Source: Oppiella nova
Lineage: Eukaryota > Arthropoda > Arachnida > Sarcoptiformes > Oppiidae
Assembly (NCBI GenBank): GCA_905397405.1
Contig: CAJPVJ010000165.1
Location: 1-35,282, forward strand
DNA length: 35,282 nt
Reading direction: 5' to 3'
The notes beneath the pieces are model-generated. The model was not told the DNA's origin, did not search any database, and saw only the letters and a list, made by a program, of their open reading frames with translations. How positions within the stretch are numbered: the first letter of the stretch is position 1; each line of letters starts with the position of its first letter. The translations under genes were made by a program, and so were the position numbers. Shown piece after piece: positions 32,135 to 35,282 of the stretch.

Positions 32135-35100
32135 CTATTAATACCGTACCCAACACTACAATACATTAGTATAGCGTACAGTAGTGCACACAGACTGCAC
32201 ACTCAACTCCACTGCCAGTTATTGTGCTTTGAATACAGCTTTGATTTACAATTTAAGGGGAATTCAACCGATTTATGCCAACAGAAAACCCTTCACTTCT
32301 CCATTTGTGGTCTTCACAAACAGCTCTGATAAGCAAACATTGAACTCAAGATATCTCTTAATTATTCATTACATTTCAAAATACGATTACATTCTTTGCA
32401 AATATTTTTAAAATATACATTACATAATATACTTTGTAAATGAAACAAAAATTGTACAAATTAAGTATAAATTACATACAAGTTAGCATTAATACAGTTA
32501 TTGAAATTTAATTATTAAACAATTCTTGTCGTGATTTGTTTGGTTATACAAGATTATACCGGTACCTGCTATTCAGTAGCTGAATATTCCAGAATATTTA
32601 AGTGGCAGTAACTTAAGAAATAAGAATATAATTTTAATTATATTATATAATTAAAAACCAAAATTAGTTATTAATATAATACACACAAATTAATTTTAAG
32701 CGCAAATATTAAACTTAATTAAATGATTATATTAATATTTACAATATTTTCCTGATTTCATATTTATTATATGTTATATTTTAGGACATTATTTCATAAA
32801 TTGATCGATTTGTTAAAAAAATATAAAAACGTTTAAAATATAAGTAAATTATGAGAAATATGATGAAACAGTTAATAATTGTCTAATAAATTCCTTCATT
32901 GCAATAATTATACATAATTTGTATGAATCGATAGAGAAATATAAGCTCTAAAACTAATTGAATTCCTTAAGCAAAATAAAAACAATGAGAGATAGAGTTT
33001 AGAGCCTATAGTTCCACTGTTTATAGGTTCGAGTTTGTGATCTTATGGAATACCATTAGAAGCAATGGTAGAGCCCTGACAGGGCTGACAGGGCTGGCAG
33101 TGGTGATAGTCTTGCAGTTGAAGATTGGGGCTAATGTAACACAAACGTAATCAGGATAAAAGCCTTTGCAGTTCTGTTCCCTTATATTGTATACACACAT
33201 ACAGTAGTCGTTTGACTGCAGCCCCCAATGAAAATGATGATCAATATTACTGTTATTCTTTGTTACTCTACTATTTGAAAGACTCGACTCATGAATACAG
33301 TAGTTGTTGTAATAGAAGTCGACTGGATTTCGGGTCAGTTTATGCCAACACTACACTACACAACACAGGCATCCCTTCCTGAGTTTATAGCATTCATTCA
33401 ATTGAAAAGGTTTTAAAACATCAAAATTGTTTTTCACTTATTTCTTTAAAACAATATATAAATGAATAAATAGTTGAGAACGAGAGAGAAGTTAAGAAAA
33501 ATAAACGATTGACTCAAATATGGAAAATCTTGGAATAACATATAATATATGAGTCCAACAGATGTTGGCAAAGGATTTGCTCGTTAGCAGCAGATTTGGG
33601 ATCAATATTATCATCCCTTAATCTAAGGGAGCTTTTGATCACTCACTAACACTGACCGACATCTAAATACCAGATCACATGTACTCTCTCTATAAGCTGT
33701 GTGTCAGTGCAACAATCATTGTCTACCAGCGCTGGCCGGGCTGTCACTATTGCAATTTCACTGTATTTAATACATCATTTCATATGTATTGTTGGCTATA
33801 AAGCATAAAAATTGTTGCAAAGCTTTTGTTCAGCATTTCCTCAATGAATGGGGACTTATATGTAGAGATGAGATGGAGATAGAGTTGGAGACAATACGTG
33901 TAATTCGATGCCTCCATACATATTATACATACATTGAAACATTCACTCATTCAGATGGTCTGTAATGCAATCGTATGCATAACACTAATGCTAAACATCA
34001 TGCGGTGTATTATAAGCTATTTAGCGATTTATTGTCACCAGAATTACAACTGAGCTATAAATTAAAGATAATGTTTCGCTCACAAGCTTTCAAATACATT
34101 ATTCCCATTCATATATAAATACAAAACATTGTCTTCAATTTCATTTGAAAAGATCATTATTTTCATATCAATATATTTTTATGTTTGTAATCAATTAATT
34201 ACTTTTAAACCAATCAATAGGCATTAAAATGAATGTCATCGAATTTATATAAAAATCATTTTTATAATATATTTTTGGTTAAGAAAATATTTTTGTATAT
34301 AAAAATTAATTAATCAAAAGTAAAGTCAAAGTCTAAATAAAACAAAATAAAACAATCATTTTTAGTTCATAAACAAAAGTTATTTAAACAAAAAATATTT
34401 GCTGTTAAAATGATTGATAGCGTTTGCAATCAAAGATTTTTTGCTTAATTTTCAAACAATATTTGTTTTCAATCCATTATTTGATCAAAAATCTGATGGC
34501 AAAATAATTTTTTATTTTACTTTCCTATTTATAGATTTGAAATGAAATAACAAAAAATAGTTTTAACAGATTGTCAAAAGACTATCAAATATAGATCAAG
34601 AATATCAAATTGAAATAAGAGTTTTCGATGTCAAAAATTTCCCTCTTTTTCTTATTTTAGAAAAATATTTTTATCAAAAGATACTCTAATTTTAATATTC
34701 ACGACAAGCGTTTCAATCAAAACCAGTTTACAAATGATGATAAAATTAACACAATTTTTTGATGAGAAACTATTTTAATAGAGAGTTATTTGAACTGCAA
34801 ATCGAAAACCAAAAGCATAGTTAATGGAAACAGTAGTCATTGTGATGTTAGATATGAAGTTTAAGGAATTTGCGAGTTTTACTGTGCTGTACCAGGTTAG
34901 ATATGAATTTAGATATTATATAGATTATACAAATGTATGGAAATAGTATGTATGTACAGATTTTATTCTATCAAAGTAATGGTCAATAATAAACTGTATA
35001 CAGTGTATACTGTAGTGCTATATACAGTACTGTATTCATGTGACTGTACAAAGATTGTTGAATAATTGAATATTAAAAAAACATTTTTGATAAAAGAATT

Positions 35101-35282
35101 TATTTTACTGTATATAAAATTTAATTACATTATATTATATAAACTCTGTTTTTATTACAATTATAATAAAATAAAAAATTTTAATTCTAAAACTAATTTT
35201 AATTAATTTTAAATCAAAATTAGTTTCATTGACTAAAATTACAAAGAGTTTGACTGAAAAGTTCACAGCAAATCCGATGTAA
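32135..35282. other. AT-rich intergenic to the window end
   Basis: It contains two overlapping short + ORFs at 32111-32411 without features. GCCCTGACAGGGC (inverted repeat) at 33073-33085 is followed by a direct ACAGGGCTG duplication, and palindromes CTGTATACAG and TACAGTACTGTA lie at 34994-35034. The last 1 kb is very AT-rich. No gene supported. Confidence 0.55.
33073..33096. repeat. Inverted and direct repeat around CAGGGC
   Basis: GCCCTG-A-CAGGGC is an inverted repeat with 6-bp arms at 33073-33085, and ACAGGGCTG is directly repeated at 33079-33087 and 33088-33096. It stands out as a small GC-rich spot. Confidence 0.8.

Noticed and set aside
32111-32411. Two overlapping plus-strand ORFs
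   Set aside because: They overlap in different frames over the same bases and neither has domain, signal or splice context.
33025-33040. GGTTCGAG resembling a tRNA T-loop
   Set aside because: No pairing T-arm, no A-box or acceptor stem at the right distance. A second GGTTCGC near 23757 and ATTCGAG near 21657 fail for the same reason.

Overview
This is eukaryotic, strongly AT-rich DNA that holds one clearly recognisable protein-coding gene: an Islet-class LIM-homeodomain transcription factor (vertebrate ISL1/ISL2, Drosophila tailup). It lies on the + strand and I assembled it by hand from nine coding exons between 4432 and 18217. The spliced product is about 402 residues: two LIM zinc-binding domains, an Asn/Gly/Ser-rich linker, an Islet homeodomain, the motif that in vertebrate ISL1 binds the LHX3 LIM domains, and a Ser/Pro-rich tail. 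Every exon junction uses GT/AG and keeps frame. The tail wording ([14 protein letters not shown], then QLVSQ-MHGY) is arthropod-like. The mix of 60-80 bp and multi-kilobase introns, with AT-rich flanks and GA/TC microsatellites, would suit an arthropod, perhaps a mite or other chelicerate; that taxon guess is inference only.

Layout. 1-3050: AT-rich upstream DNA with a GA microsatellite and a few unconvincing ORFs. 3050-4431: more GC-balanced upstream/5' region with a second GA tract. 4432-18217: the Islet gene, with introns of 490, 3630, 79, 824, 73, 5564, 1857 and 60 bp. 18218 to about 18800: 3' UTR ending at a candidate AATAAA. 18800-35282: gene-poor AT-rich DNA with a 568-bp tandem duplication, two exact 127/128-bp tandem duplications, a GAGTCG cluster, a hexanucleotide repeat, islands of higher GC and small ORFs of unknown status.

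I see no operon, CRISPR array, recognisable transposase or reverse transcriptase, rRNA or convincing tRNA, and no second known gene family. I did not find a new multi-gene system. The most interesting signals concern Islet itself: two possible N-termini, a candidate 17-codon in-frame cassette exon between homeodomain and partner-binding motif, tandem donors that would add or drop three residues, a GC-rich island with TATA box and palindrome in the largest intron, and an exon-like segment with its own poly(A) signal 4.7 kb downstream. The exact 127/128-bp duplications may be assembly artefacts.
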